From Novakomyces olei (taxonomy: Eukaryota; Ascomycota; Novakomycetes; Novakomycetales; Novakomycetaceae), in contig JADEYG010000001.1 in the NCBI GenBank assembly GCA_016906335.1, positions 1,612,001-1,676,000 of the forward strand: 64,000 nt of DNA, read 5' to 3'. Positions 40,838 through 53,247 of this stretch are shown piece by piece (positions within the stretch are counted from its first letter, which is position 1; every line of letters starts with the position of its first letter). The translations under genes were made by a program, and so were the position numbers. Under the pieces are notes generated by a model. That model was not told the origin of the DNA. It was given only the letters and a program-made list of their open reading frames with translations, and did no database searches.

Positions 40838-43619
40838 ATGCCATTTTGTGCTGCAGCAAAGGCCATAAGATTACAAGGTTGGAGACGTTGCTGCAGAGTC
40901 CAAAGCGGTTCTTTCAACAGACAGGTCACTGATCGTCCCGTTTTCATTGGTTTGCGGCTGAGTCATAGCATGGCGGAGTCTCACGCGGCAGCAATTGACC
41001 AAGTGCAAAGCGCGCTTGGAGCATTGGATCTGCAGGCGAACAGTGCCAATTACTTTGAACATGGATCCGTAAGCAACGGTGGTACTTGGGCAGAGGCTTT
41101 GAAGAGCGTCGGTGGTTTGCCCGACTCGTTTTCGCTATCAAAGACTCTTGTCTTGAAACCGAAACTGGCTAAATCAGCAGCTGCCACAACGCCGCCACTG
41201 GTAATGCTGGTAGCCTTAGATACTACGCCCGTTACTATTAGCCAGGCAGCCAAAGCGCTTGGCTTCAAGGAGCTGCGGTTTGCGCCTGTAGATCTTGTCA
41301 AGCAGACGCTTGGTGTCGAGCCTGAAGCTGGTATGTGCAGCATTGGAATTTGTTGAGATTTAAATACGTTTTGTGTTGCTTTTATTTTTGTTTTCTTTCT
41401 CCATGGGCGTGAATCGTTTTGATGGTTATGACGATTGTGTAGGATCTGCCTCTGGTGAAACATGCTCCCGTTTTTTTAAACAGTCCAAGCCTTAATTCTG
41501 CAAGTTGGTCTAATTCTAATATACAGCGTCGCCATTTTCGTTGGCTTCCTCAAACGCCGCGTCTTTCCACGTTGTCTTGGATGAGAAATTATCATCCGCA
41601 ACTGGAAAGATTGCCTTTCATCCCGCAGAATCAAGTAAATCTGTCTTTGTCGATGTGGCGGCAATCAGGTCGCACTTGCAGTCCATTGGCATTGAAGCTC
41701 AAATTGCTGATCTTGGTTCTGTTCCCCTGGCCAAGGAGGTCAGCAAGGAAACAAAAACTGCTCCCAAACCAAAGCGAGAATCGGCCAAAATTTCTGATGC
41801 GGCTCAAGTCGGTATTACGGTACACAAGGATCTAGATTTTCCCCGGTGGTACCAGGAGGTTCTAGTAAAGTCCGAGATGATTGATTACTACGATGTGTCG
41901 GGATGCTATATTTTGCGTCCATGGTCTTTTGCCATTTGGGAGCAAATCCAACGTAAGTGTTTCTCCAATTCCATATGGAAGTATTTTGTTACCTTTCAAA
42001 TCAAAATGTCTACGACTCCGGTGCAATTGCACGCTAGTATATACTGTACAGCTCAAATGTTGATTTCAATTCTAAGCAGATGAAATGAATTTCTTGTTTT
42101 TTTTTTTCTGTTAAATTTGGTTTTTATTTCTGCAGTGTTTATTACTTCAAATTTATATATTTTTTCAGTTTCCAAACTGAGCCAGTCTGTCTTTAACAAT
42201 TCCCAGTGCTAACATCCAGACTGGTTTGACGCACAAATCAAAGAGATGGGGGTGGAGAATGCATCTTTCCCCATGTTTATTAGTGAGCGCCAATTGGAAA
42301 AAGAGAAAGACCATCTTGAAGGCTTTTCGCCGGAAGTAGCATGGATTACACGCGCTGGACAAACAGAGTTGGACGAGGCAATTGCAGTTCGCCCCACATC
42401 AGAGACGGCAATGTACCCTTATTATGCAAAATGGATCCGGAGCCATCGCGACTTGCCCCTGAGGTACAATCAATGGAACTCGGTTGTTCGTTGGGAGTTC
42501 AAGAACCCACAACCCTTCCTGAGAACCCGAGAGTTCCTTTGGCAGGAAGGACATACTGCACACTTGACCCAGGCTCAAGCAGAGGAAGAGGTATTCCAGA
42601 TCCTTGACCTTTATTCCCGTGTGTATACAGACTTGCTCGCTGTGCCCGTGATTAAAGGAATAAAATCAGAGAAAGAAAAGTTTGCAGGCGGCCTGATGAC
42701 CACGACGGTGGAAGGTTATATCCCGACAACGGGCCGCGGAATTCAGGGCGGTACCTCGCACGCTCTGGGCCAAAACTTTTCACGAATGTTTGATATTACG
42801 GTGGAGGATCCAGATTACCGGCCGGGCGAGGGTAAAGAGGCTAAAGAAAAGCTCTTTGTGTGGCAAAATTCTTGGGGTCTTTCCACCAGAGTCATTGGGG
42901 TTATGGTGATGGTACACGGGGACGACAAGGGCCTTAAACTTCCTCCTGCAGTGTCCAAGTTTCAAGTCGTTGTTGTGCCATGTGGGGTCACTGTCAAATC
43001 CTCGGACGAAGAACGGGCAGCTATCGAAAAGGGCTCTGTAGAATTTGCCGCTGCCTTGAAGCGATCAGGGCTCAGGGCGATTGCTGACGTTAGTGCCGGC
43101 TACACACCAGGCTGGAAGTTTGCCCAGTGGGAAATGAAGGGAGTGCCCTTGCGCTTAGAGTATGGGCCGCAGGACCGGCGGCGTGAGCAGGTGACTGCAG
43201 TCAGACGTGATACGGGTGAGAAATCTGTTTTGCCGATTGCAGATTTAGAGACGGGAGTCAAAGGCATTTTGCAAAATATCCAGGCAGATATGTACACCAC
43301 GGCCGCCCGCAAAATGCAGGAAAATGTGGTTAAAATCCGGCAGTGGGACGATTTTGTGCCGGCTCTGAACGCAAAGAAACTGATTCTTATTCCCTGGTGC
43401 AATACGACCGAGTGTGAAGACTATATCAAGGACAAAAGCGCTCGCATCGCCACGGAAGGCCAGCCTGAGGATGAAAGGGCCCCCAGTATGGGAGCCAAGT
43501 CTCTGTGCAACCCGCTAGAGCAGCCGGGCGGAGAAGATCAGATTGTAAAGGGCGAGACCAAGTGTGTTGCCTGTGGGCACGACGCTAAGCTCTGGGGGCT
43601 GTTTGGCCGATCTTATTAG
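40838..43619 (+). CDS. Prolyl-tRNA synthetase with N-terminal editing-like domain
   Basis: Three exons, 40838-41330, 41527-41952 and 42220-43619, give 772 residues from the first ATG or 728 from the second (40970). Residues 45-300 form a YbaK/ProXp-like domain (FSLSKTLVLKPK, LVMLVALDTTPVTISQAAKA, LRFAPVDLVKQTLGVEPEA), as in fungal and protist enzymes. The class II core follows: motif 2 in PLRYNQWNSVVRWEFKNPQP and FLRTREFLWQEGHTAH, with RPTSETAMYPYYAKWIRSHR before it. The C-terminal zinc-like domain has KCVACGHDAKLWG and ends in Tyr, typical of eukaryote-type ProRS. The extension before the second ATG is Arg-rich and lacks acidic residues until residue 37, like a mitochondrial presequence. Confidence 0.95.
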
Positions 43620-44007
43620 GCTCCGATTCTGTTGACGCCGACAAGACATTTTAAACATAAAACTTTGGTTGTAGACATTTGGAATAGGCGAATTTCGTTT
43701 GGTTTCGTACTTTATTCCTTGTTTTACAAAGTGCAATGAGAGCCCAGACGGGGCCGATTCGTTCGAGTCATTGCACTAGTTGTACCAAGAGATTTGCGTT
43801 TAATTAAATTGACTACTTGCAAATACACAATCATAAATATAGTATATCGTATGCGGCACCGCGACGAGCTCTCTTGCATGCACTATGGGCTTTATGCACT
43901 ATGCAGACTTTTTCACGGCCGAGGAAAGAGGGATAGTGTTTTGGTTCCATGCTGCTCGCACTATAAACCGTTTATGTTTATTACGAGTCTATGAAAAGAA
44001 TGTAAGC
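43620..44007. other. Convergent spacer
   Basis: 3' flanks of the ProRS and FHA-protein genes; no feature seen. Confidence 0.5.
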
Positions 44008-45735
44008 CTAATGTCTGCGGCGACGAACACGCGAATCTGCCCATGTATTGTCGCGTTTCGGTAGGGCAGGCCGACGCCAAAAATACTGCATTGATAAGCA
44101 CAATGAAAAAAATGAAAAAAAATAAAAAATGAAAAAAATAAAAATAAAAATAAATCGAACAAAACAAAACAATTAAATTAATAGATTGATTGGTTGATTG
44201 ATAAATTAATTAGTTTTCAATTCCATACCTGTTTATGGCTTTTGCGGCTGGACCGAACAGGTTTAATATGCTCCGCTAATACTGATCGCCGCTCCTCCGA
44301 GGGGTCGCCTGGGATTAGTACAATGCAAATTTTTGATATACGCGTACCTTCGGGAATATAGTACCATTCGCCCCAAATTTTGTCTCCCGCAGCATTCTTT
44401 CCTTCGCGTTTCACTTCACCCAAAACAGGGATTGTTCCGCCCACCATACGTAGCCATTCTTCTACCCGCTCTAAGCTCCAGTCTGTTGGGAAAAGAGGCC
44501 GTAATTCCGTAACCGGCGTTGTGGACAGAGTAGAAAACACCAGTGCATTAATAACCTTATCCAAGTGGTCCATTGAAATTCCGCTTGAAAGATTCTGATT
44601 TTGCGAATCTAGAGTCTCGCCATGCACATCGCTCAAAGGTTCTTTGGATTCATTATGCTTTTCTTGTCCTTGCAAGTGTTCGCTATGCTGTAGAGCAGGT
44701 TCGCTGTGCTGCTGGACAGGTTCGCTATGCTGTAGAGCAGGCTGGCTATGCTGTAGAGCAGGTTCGCTACGCTGTAGAGCAAGTTCGCTTTGCTGTTGGG
44801 CAGGCTCGTTATGGCAGAGGGCTGGCTGTTGGTCATCTGCCTTCACAGCTTGATGATTGTCCGCTCCAAAATCAGGCTGCAGCTTGTTCTCATCCTTGTT
44901 TTTCTGATCAAATTTATCTGTTTTCCTCAAACCGATATTCTCCTTGTCATTGCAATCTTCGTTGGTAGAACCACAAACTGGTGCCAGTTCACGCAAAGGC
45001 TCCCGTTTACCATCATTTTGCTGCTCAAATTCAAGGCTCCCGTCATCACTGCACGTATCATCCTGATAGACGCGAATACGTTTTGGCGCTGGCGAAGAGA
45101 CAGGAGAAATAAGTGCTGTTCCTAGCGGTACTGCTGGAGGCGAGGAAGGCAGCAAGGGATGATTATCGTGTTGCCACGGCAATCCCAGACCAGATGTAGG
45201 CTCTTCTCCATAGTTTTCAGAGCTCGGCTCCTGCTCTAGTTCGCTACTCATAGTTTGCTGGGGCTGATCTACGTCTGATTCCGTATCGTACTCATGACGT
45301 TCACGCTCCAGCTGTTCCTCCGTTTTCCATTCTAATCGGATCAAATAGCCAACAATATTAACAAAAGTAGCAAACGCCGAGTCTCGTCGTATTACCAGAC
45401 TTTGCCCTTTTTGCAGCGTTTCATTTTTTCCCGCGTGGGACACGTCTATTCCATTCCACCCTTCACACGTAATTTTAATTGCACTCACATTATCCGTCTC
45501 CCATGTGTAGGCAACTGTAACATGACGCCGGCTCACGAGCTTATCGCTCTTTGAAACAACGTACTTTGCTCGCTGGGACGATCTTCCTATTGTCAGGAAA
45601 TAACCACGCACAGGATACAGTGAGTGGGACGTCCGCGTCGATTCCATTTCCTTTGCCTCAAAGCCTTCGAATTCAAGTTAGTGCTTTTGATTTTGTGTTG
45701 ATTACGTACGTACCATCTTTGTTGGCGAACGACAT
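44008..45735 (-). CDS. FHA-domain nuclear protein, Tos4/Plm2-like
   Basis: Three exons, 45735-45714 (22 nt), 45664-44229 and 44085-44008, encode 511 residues. The N-terminal FHA domain reads GYFLTIGRSSQRAKYVVSK, LVSRRHVTVAY and GWNGIDV, with the GR, SxRH and N residues for phosphothreonine binding. A long acidic, Gln-rich linker holds a degenerate heptad array (SEPALQH type). The C-terminal region, AAGDKIWGEWYYIPE followed by RKSHKQYFWRRPALPKR across the last splice, matches as far as I recall the conserved tail of fungal Tos4-like FHA proteins. Those act at G1/S and in the replication checkpoint through histone deacetylases. Nibrin is an alternative only for the FHA part; no BRCT follows. 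Confidence 0.72.
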
Positions 45736-46311
45736 TTCGTCAGACTGTGAGCGACGGCACTGGGAGACTGCTGCTGTCACTTTTTGGTTCGATTATTTCT
45801 TCAATTATTCCATTTCCCTGTCCGGTTCCTCCTCTATTGTTTACGCGTTTACGCGTTGCGTTTAATTTGTTTACGCGAAAACATAATGCATTGCTGATAT
45901 TATTCTGTAACGCGCTCTGGATATTGTATATTACCACATCAAGTAAATAATTTTGCGTGCACAAGGCTTATAACGCTGCGTCGCAATTAATTATAAATTA
46001 TACCATATTTAAAGTAATCTATAGGGCAGTATGCCAATCTGTCGTGATGCAAATCTTCACTTTACAATTTGTAAATGAAATTTCATTAATAGCTCTTGCG
46101 TCATGCCAGATCGCGTCGGAATACTAATAGCACAGTGCCCTTATCCTCCGAAGACTTTGAGGAAAATTTACATTTATTAATACATTCATTTGTTTCTCTA
46201 TCCATTTAATGATTTAACTTTTTTTCTTTTTCATTCTGCACCTGCTTGATACTCGTCTCAAAGGCTAAATATCTTTTTAAACAGGCTAAAGACGGATTCT
46301 CATAGGTAAAA
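45736..46311. other. Intergenic region
   Basis: 576 bp upstream of the FHA gene and downstream of the ATRIP gene. No gene or clear site. Confidence 0.5.
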
Positions 46312-48386
46312 CTATTCAGGATCAGGAGGCATATTTAGAGCCGCTAGAGCCTGAGGCGGAGTGGATAATCGTCCAGTAGGTGGGGGGCGAGAGTTTACAG
46401 CAGTAAAAAAATCATAAATACTGTCCCCCTCTTCCCCACTAACTGTCCGCTCAAGCAGCTCCATAGCCAAATCAGCCACTTCCTCGGACTGCTGGCGCAG
46501 TGGTAAAATTGTCGTTAAGCGTGCGCCTTCAAAATCACCAAGGCTCAATCGTGACGTACTTGCCACCAATAAATATTGCAAGCCGCCTGGGTACAAGCTC
46601 AAAGTCTGTGCGAAATTTTCGTCTGATATTAGGTGCAGCAAGCGCAGGCATAGCAATAGACAACGAGTTCTTATATTAGTCATAAAAATCGACAAGCAAC
46701 TATTAAATTATTCAATGAAACAAAATAAAATAGAGAGAATTATGATTTACGGATAAGACCGGTAATCCATTAAAGAGAAAGACTTCTAAAATATGCGACG
46801 TACTCTGAGTCGCTCAAAGCGCAAGCGCGGCTTGTGGTGAGATTACGAACGGTCATTGATAGCGTGCGCACAAGAACGGGTATGACAAAGTTTGAGTTTG
46901 CTAATAAAAGACGTCCCGGCGAAGACTCAAATGAGGTTTGCTTTGACTGGTCAAAAACAAGTAAAATGCAGGCTATGTTTTCCAGTACCAACTGCCGAAG
47001 TCGAGATTGTGTGCTCACGGCTAAAGACTTCGAGCCTGGCTGTATGAGTTTAGATAAGAGGCCGATATATGATTCGACTTTGGCCTCAAAGTCTGGACCA
47101 CTAGACTCGAAACAGCAGATGCTGTTTCGTGTCACAAGGGTTTTGGTCAAATTTAACACTCGCTCGGTGACTTTCTCATCCTTGACAGAACCGAAAAGTT
47201 TCTTCATCAGTGGCTCCTGAAGTGCGTGCACGGGTCTGATAATTAGCAAATAAATTTAAGCAGGAATATAGGAATCATTTTCGCTGTCAACTTACAAGGT
47301 ACAGTCGTCAAATGCGAACTTGTAAAGCTGAACAATTTTTTCTAATGCGCCAACAGCGGCATAAAATGCCGTGGGTTCAAATTCACGAATATCGATAGCA
47401 GTAAAAGCGGCATTAGCCCTGTCCAAAAGAGTGGTCAATTGGATAACAATACCAAGCTTTGGCGTTGATTCCATTGCACTTGCAGACAAACAAAGGAGGC
47501 AGGCAAAAACCCGGGCCTAAGCTCAACGTTAGAAACTTGGTCAGCCAATATAAAATAGTCCCGTATGGAAAAAAGTACGACTTACAGAGTTTCCAGTATA
47601 CGCATTTGTTTGCGAAACTATAGAGCCAAGTATATTTGTTATATATTCCGAAGGCGTGCATTTATCTACGTTTGATACAATGGCTTCCTTTATGACTCTT
47701 GCCATTGTGAACGTGTCGTCTCTTGTTTCAAGCAATTCAACGCAACTTTTCGCATTTGGCTCATTGAGCGAGCAGCTGAGCATTCGGTTCAGCGTATCAA
47801 GTTTGGCCGAGACATTATCTGCAGAGGGCAGTTTTTCTATCGCTGTTGGAGCCCGCGCAGGCAATGCCGGCTTTTTTGCTTTAATTGGTTGATCATCAAA
47901 TGAATGTCTAAAGCCCGTGCTGTTTGGTTTGCTTTGGGCAATTGATACAACTTCTTTTGTCTCGTTCCGCGATTGCAGCTGTGAAAACTTGCGAAATTCT
48001 GAATCAACCTTTAGCGCATCTAGTTCTTTATGTAGTTCATTTACTTGAGCCGTATTCTCCGCTCTTAACTGTTCTAAACGCCCACGCAATTCTTGTAATT
48101 CGCGTTGATGCCTTTGTTCCTCCTGGTGCATTCGCTGCCGTACAATCGCGGCCTCTCCTGCTTTTTCTAATAGCTGACGTTGAAGCTCATCTCGGTCATC
48201 GAGGTATTTATGCGTTTGCGATGCTTCAAGCCTCGCCACGGTTGAGTCATCAAAATAATCATCACCATCTTGGGCGACTTGTGTCGCACCTAGTGCTGCG
48301 AGAGCCGAGTTTTCCAGCTGATCAAGGTCGAGTCCGTCGAAGAAATCGTCGGCCTCAAGACCATCCGACCAATTTTCACTTTGCAT
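46312..48386 (-). CDS. ATRIP: ATR-interacting checkpoint protein (ATRIP/Rad26/Lcd1-like)
   Basis: Four exons, 48386-47586, 47516-47296, 47235-46804 and 46699-46312, give 613 residues. The N-terminus has an acidic motif (DDFFDGLDLDQLENSALAAL) of the RPA-binding type, a second acidic block (DDYFDDSTVARLEA) and a long coiled coil (RQRMHQEEQRHQRELQELRG onward, about residues 75-145). The rest is a helical-repeat region with Leu-rich helices and ends GDSIYDFFTAVNSRPPP. This acidic/coiled-coil/helical-repeat order fits the obligate partner of ATR/Mec1, which brings the kinase to RPA-coated DNA. Overall identity is low as always in this family, so this is an architecture-based call. The ATG at 48386 is the first in frame. 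Confidence 0.68.
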
Positions 48387-48734
48387 GTTGCCATTAGGCC
48401 CGGATTTCAATTGTGTATTTGATTTGCATACGTATTCAGGTTGTCGTGAACACCTCTTGCCTATCAACAATGACGATATTTACTTTATTAAACAGCATTC
48501 ACCTCTTGCAAGGAAACTAACCCTAAGAAACCCTATACAGATTGTAACCGTTGGGAATTTTATGTATAGGTCCCCCACGTCTTACTTCATCCATCTACCA
48601 AAACATTAGGCTTGTATCGTTTTAATATAAGCTTATCAAGGAAGCGTTTTGGGCAGGTATTATTATAACTGGATATTATTTATGGAGAATATCCAAATGT
48701 CGTGCTAGTGTTTTGCCATCGCAAATCTTTGGAC
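48387..48734. promoter_or_regulatory. Divergent promoter region ATRIP-DAP1
   Basis: 348-bp spacer with one telobox-like element at 48516-48538. Confidence 0.5.
48516..48538 (+). promoter_or_regulatory. Telobox-like element
   Basis: ACTAACCCTAAG followed by AAACCCTATAC; two AACCCTA cores 12 bp apart, 130 bp before the ATRIP start. Confidence 0.5.
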
Positions 48735-49223
48735 ATGTCGGGCCAGTTTGAGCCCAAGGTAAGCAGACGGTACTGCGTATGATTTATTGATTATTCTAGC
48801 ACAAAGTCGCGCTTGATCCGCCAAAGAATAACGAGTATTCCTCTCAGGACTTGCAGCAGTATGACGGTACGGATCCGAGCAAACCAATATATGTAGCTAT
48901 AAAGGGCATTGTGTACGATGTTACGCGAAACTCTGCCGTTTACGGTATGAAAATTGACAAAAAATCAAGTTGGCTAATAATTTAGCCAAAGGAAAGTCTT
49001 ATAATGTGTTTACGGGGAAGGATGCGTCTCGTGCTCTGGCAAAAAGCAGTTTAGAACCACAAGATTGTGTGCCTGGAACTGATGGACTGGACGAATCAGA
49101 GCAAAAAACATTGGACGATTGGGTCACCTTCTTTTCAAAGGTATGCTTTGGCAAAATCTTTTCGCGCATGCTAATCTGAACTAGCGGTACAACGTTATGG
49201 GCCGTATTGTAGACAAGGACTAG
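48735..49223 (+). CDS. DAP1: Cytochrome b5-like haem-binding protein Dap1/PGRMC
   Basis: Four exons, 48735-48758, 48800-48944, 48986-49140 and 49185-49223, give 120 residues; introns are 41, 41 and 44 nt. The membrane-associated progesterone receptor type of cytochrome b5 fold is clear: QDLQQYDGTDPSKPIYVAIK, GIVYDVTRNSAVYAKGKSYN, the haem-ligand Tyr in YNVFTGKDASRALA, LDESEQKTLDDWVTFFSKRY and NVMGRI. Dap1 binds haem and supports cytochrome P450 Erg11 in ergosterol synthesis at the ER. No N-terminal membrane helix is seen, as in yeast Dap1. All junctions restore family residues. Confidence 0.93.
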
Positions 49224-49517
49224 TAATGATTCTAGCGTGTGATTTGGTTTATTACGGTAAAGGTTATACATGAGTGTGCGTTTTCAAGTTGTTTAAGGGG
49301 GTTTTGGCCAAAGCCTTAGTGGTAAGCAGCCTCGCACGATACTGCTAGCAATTATTATACTATTTTGCCTTGTTGACCAGGCTTCTATAAACATTGCTAT
49401 CGTTTGAAAGCATGATGCCGTGAAGTTTTCATCTGGGATTCTTTTGACACTTTAAATTAAAATGTCCTATTTTAAGAATAGCTGCTCCTTCTCTCGGACA
49501 AGAACAACTCGTATTTG

Positions 49518-50435
49518 TTACATTCGAACGCCGTTAACGCTCGGAGAAGCGTGCGACAAGAGTGCCAGCATCTGTAAGATTAGCTTCTGATTAATCCCTT
49601 CGTAGCATACCGTCACAATGACTTCAGCCGCCGCCATACCCGTGATGTCAGCTATATTGTACATTTAGCAAATTGACCTCTAGCAAATCAAGCTTACCGT
49701 GATCATAAGCTGGTGCCACTTCCACCACGTCGCCCCCTACTATATTTATGCCCTTTAGGGCTTCAAGGATGGTTAACAGCTCACGTGTAGTCCAGCCGCC
49801 TACTTCGGGTGTGCCAGTAGCAGGTGCATACGCCGGGTCTAGCACATCAATATCAAGAGTGAGGTACACCGGATTGTCTCCCACTGTTTCCTTAATTTTA
49901 CGAGCCACCCCAGCTGCACCCATGATATCAAGCTCTCGCGCATGAATGTACTGAAATCCACAGTCAGCGTCATTGCTAAAATCACCAGGTGATTCAACTG
50001 GGCACCGAATGCCAGCATGTATCGAGTGGTTAGACACAAGCCCCTCATGAGCTGCAATATGGAGAAAAGTGCCATGGTTGATGCTAGCATATGGCGTTAC
50101 ACCTCCAAGCGCATTCGGACTAGTGGTTAGACAACTACATGGGTTTAAAGTTAAAATTACTCCCAGGTGTCAATATGTGAATCGAAATGAATAACGTGTA
50201 ATTTCCCCCAATGTGGGTGCAAGGCGCGCAGAGCTGGTAGCGTTACTGTATGATCTCCGCCAAGCATAAGCACTCTAGGCACTGAGAGTGACGAATTTAC
50301 GGGTTTATGGCTTAAGATTCGCTATACTGTCAGCGGAAAGTTTAAAAGCGAAAAGGTTTCGATCTCCAAAAGGTTTATCTCAAGCATTGCTACTTCTTCC
50401 TCTTGATTTCTTTTCATTTCATTTCCTTTCTTTAC

Positions 50436-50466
<31 letters not shown>

Positions 50467-50962
50467 TTCAGGGTAAACATGTTCAACTTACGCCGTAACC
50501 CGTCTCCAATTGGAGTAAAGCAAACGAATTGTCCATTGGCGACATACCCACGTCCCCGCAGTCGACCATTCGCAATCCAGCCTCAAAAGGATTCATACGC
50601 GTCCATTTATTGTAAGCGCCTTCAGGTAGGATTCGACGCGATCCACGTCGAATCCCACTTGGTCCAAAGCGAGCGCCCGTTCGATATGAGACAGCTGTAT
50701 CAAAAGGGGCCCCGAGTACTGCTACGTCATAGGCGTCTTTTGCCGGTAAAGTTTCCTGCGTAAAACAATTGGGGGCCTCTAAATGTGCAAACGTCTGAAT
50801 GCCTCCGAACAAAGCTAAATTTTGTAAAAGATCGCTATCATCATCCATTGAAGCTAATCGGCTTTTGTAATTCCAGAATGGAATTGAGGCGCCATTGCCA
50901 ATTGGTGCCTGAGAGCACCATGCAGACGAAACTGCCAAGCTTAGGATAAAAGCGACCTTCAT
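49518..50962 (-). CDS. Secreted or vacuolar agmatinase-like ureohydrolase
   Basis: Five exons: 50962-50492, 50321-50161, 50119-49698, 49651-49611 and 49571-49518, 382 residues. A signal peptide is evident ([17 protein letters not shown]). The arginase/agmatinase fold shows its binuclear manganese motifs: [16 protein letters not shown] and [19 protein letters not shown]. Agmatinase-type blocks include [20 protein letters not shown] and [14 protein letters not shown]. The last exons complete [15 protein letters not shown]. The enzyme family splits agmatine or related guanidines to urea and an amine; fungal members with signal peptides probably act on external guanidino compounds. The substrate is not certain. 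The first in-frame ATG with a signal peptide decides the start. Confidence 0.9.
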
Positions 50963-51817
50963 TCTTGTCCGAATAGTCAGCAATAGTTGGCAGACGAGAA
51001 ATTGCCGCACTATCAATAAAATTACTCGGCCTTTCAGCGCAAAGTGAATAATAGTCAATTGCAATTTAGAGTCTTGGTACCTAAAACGGGCTAGACGTTT
51101 TGCCGATTTTGGTCAACAGTATACAAAATCGGAGTATTCTTCTTATAAAGTAATATCTATTATATTGATAGGATCTGACAGGATTGCCTTAGATTTACAT
51201 CATTGCGGTCTTACAGGGCAGGGCGGCTTTCTCCGCCATATTAACCGACTTCTACGAAAATACTATTATATACAAATAATGGAGAGGATAACGTCTAATT
51301 GACTGAAAATCATACACCGATTCAGGGTAAAGCTCGTACGCGCTCATATCAGCTAATCGCTATCAAAAATAGCTAATGTCTAATTAATTTTCCACCCATT
51401 AGTGGCTTTCAGTTTTGGACATTTTTTTTAGAAGTATTTGGTCATCGATTTGCGTAGCATGAAATTATCAAAATAATTACATTAGGATAATTAAATTGGA
51501 ATTAGAATTTTGCGGTCATGTGTCGTAAACTTTTGTCAACACCAATATAAAACCTAACTTAGCCATGATTAGTTCACCAAAATACGCTACGCCAGCCGTT
51601 TATATTTACAAATTGTAGCTGACTCGGCGCCATATACAATGCGTAATAGTCAACAAACCCGCTTGGCGGTTGAGAATGCGCGACCAATTTTTTTTATTTC
51701 GAGAATTCTCTTATCACCAAGTAATGATATGAGTAGATACAGCTCTCAAGCACCTGACAACGGGGTCCTCTATTGCTTTTGTTTTCTCGCCTTTTGAGAA
51801 TCAAACGAACTGATGTG
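50963..51817. other. Divergent intergenic region
   Basis: 855 bp between the agmatinase and ALG3 genes. I looked for hidden short exons and found none convincing. Confidence 0.5.
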
Positions 51818-53247
51818 ATGGACCGTCGAACGCCCGCAGAGCGGTTCATTGCTGATACGATTTACGGTGTTAAATATACTCATTATTTTGCGTTACTTCT
51901 ACTATTGATCGATTTTGTTTTCTGCTTTTGGATAGTGCGCAATGTGCCTTGTAAGCGACAAATATGACCTTGATAACTAACATGAAAGACACTGAGATTG
52001 ATTGGAAAGCATATATGCAGCAAGTGGAAATTGTTAACAAGGGCGAGCGAGATTATACTAAAATATTGGGGGACACCGGACCACTTGTTTATCCAGCGGC
52101 TCACGTGTACATATACAATTTTCTATACAGTTTGACGGACAGAGGAGTAAATATTCGCCTTGCTCAGTATATTTTTATGGCTCTCTATCTTACCACCGAG
52201 GCGTTGGTATTTGTGCTGTACCGACAAGCTAAGGTATCATACTGAATTGGAAATTTATTTATTTTTATTTATGTTTTTTTTATAAACTCAGTCCAACTTA
52301 CAGTTTTGAATCCCCTCGTATCCTATGATGCTTACTATTAGGCCCCTGCTTTTGTATACCCACTCGTTATTTTTTCAAAGCGACTTCACAGTATTTATCT
52401 GCTGCGGCTTTTCAATGATTGTTGGAGTACCTTTTTCGTGGCTCTCTCCATTTTTTGTTGGAGTAAGCGTCTCGATATCTTGGGCGGAGTTCTTTATAGT
52501 GTGTCGATTGGTGTCAAAATGAATTCGATTCTTTATTTGCCGGCAATTATGATACTATACGTCCAACGACTTAACGTGCGCTGTACTCTTGTTTTCGCTG
52601 CACTATTAGCACAAACACAGGTAGTTCTAGGACTACCTTTTCTGTCAAAATATCCCTTGAGCTATATAAAACGAGCGTTTGATTTTTCTCGTGTATTTCT
52701 TTTCAAATGGACTGTCAATTGGCGTTTTGTTGGTGAAGGTGTTTTTTATAGCTGGCAGTTCTCGGTTGGGCTACTGCTTGCTCATGTTATGGTTATCCTT
52801 TTCTTTGCATCTACGCGATGGAACAGACTGACTGGGTACAAATTACAAACCGTTGTTTTACACTTTCTGTCACTGTCCCAATTGCCTCTGCCACCTAGGC
52901 CGCGATTTGAGCTGTTGATGAATAAACGGTTTTATCTGATATCACTGCTTACCTGCAATCTCATCGGTGTAACGTTTGCCCGGTCGCTTCACTACCAATT
53001 TTACACTTGGTTTGGTTGGTGGCAACCCCTTCTGCTTTCTTCATGCCCTCCTTCGATCGCATGGGCGTTGTGGCTGGCGCAAGAATGGGCCTGGAATGTT
53101 TTCCCCAGCACTAAGGCCAGCTCTTTTGTAGCGTTTTTTGTAAACATAGTTGTGCTAGCCACAGTATGGTATGGAGAGCTGTTAGATGATGATCCTGACG
53201 CGCGAGTAAAGGAGTCGCCTGCAGCTTTACAGAAAAAGGTAACGTGA
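51818..53247 (+). CDS. ALG3: Dolichyl-P-Man alpha-1,3-mannosyltransferase Alg3
   Basis: Three exons, 51818-51950, 51989-52233 and 52342-53247, give 427 residues; introns are 38 and 108 nt. Conserved luminal blocks are [55 protein letters not shown], and [15 protein letters not shown]. Ten or so hydrophobic spans follow, with [20 protein letters not shown] near the end. Alg3 adds the sixth mannose, in alpha-1,3 linkage, to the lipid-linked oligosaccharide inside the ER. The C-terminus ends KKVT, a dilysine ER-retrieval signal, which supports reading through the GTAACG that could otherwise be a donor. Confidence 0.95.

Noticed and set aside
44573-44968. ORF rich in Cys/Gly/Ser repeats resembling a cysteine-rich secreted protein
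   Set aside because: Antisense to the heptad array of the FHA protein; the repeat causes the pattern.
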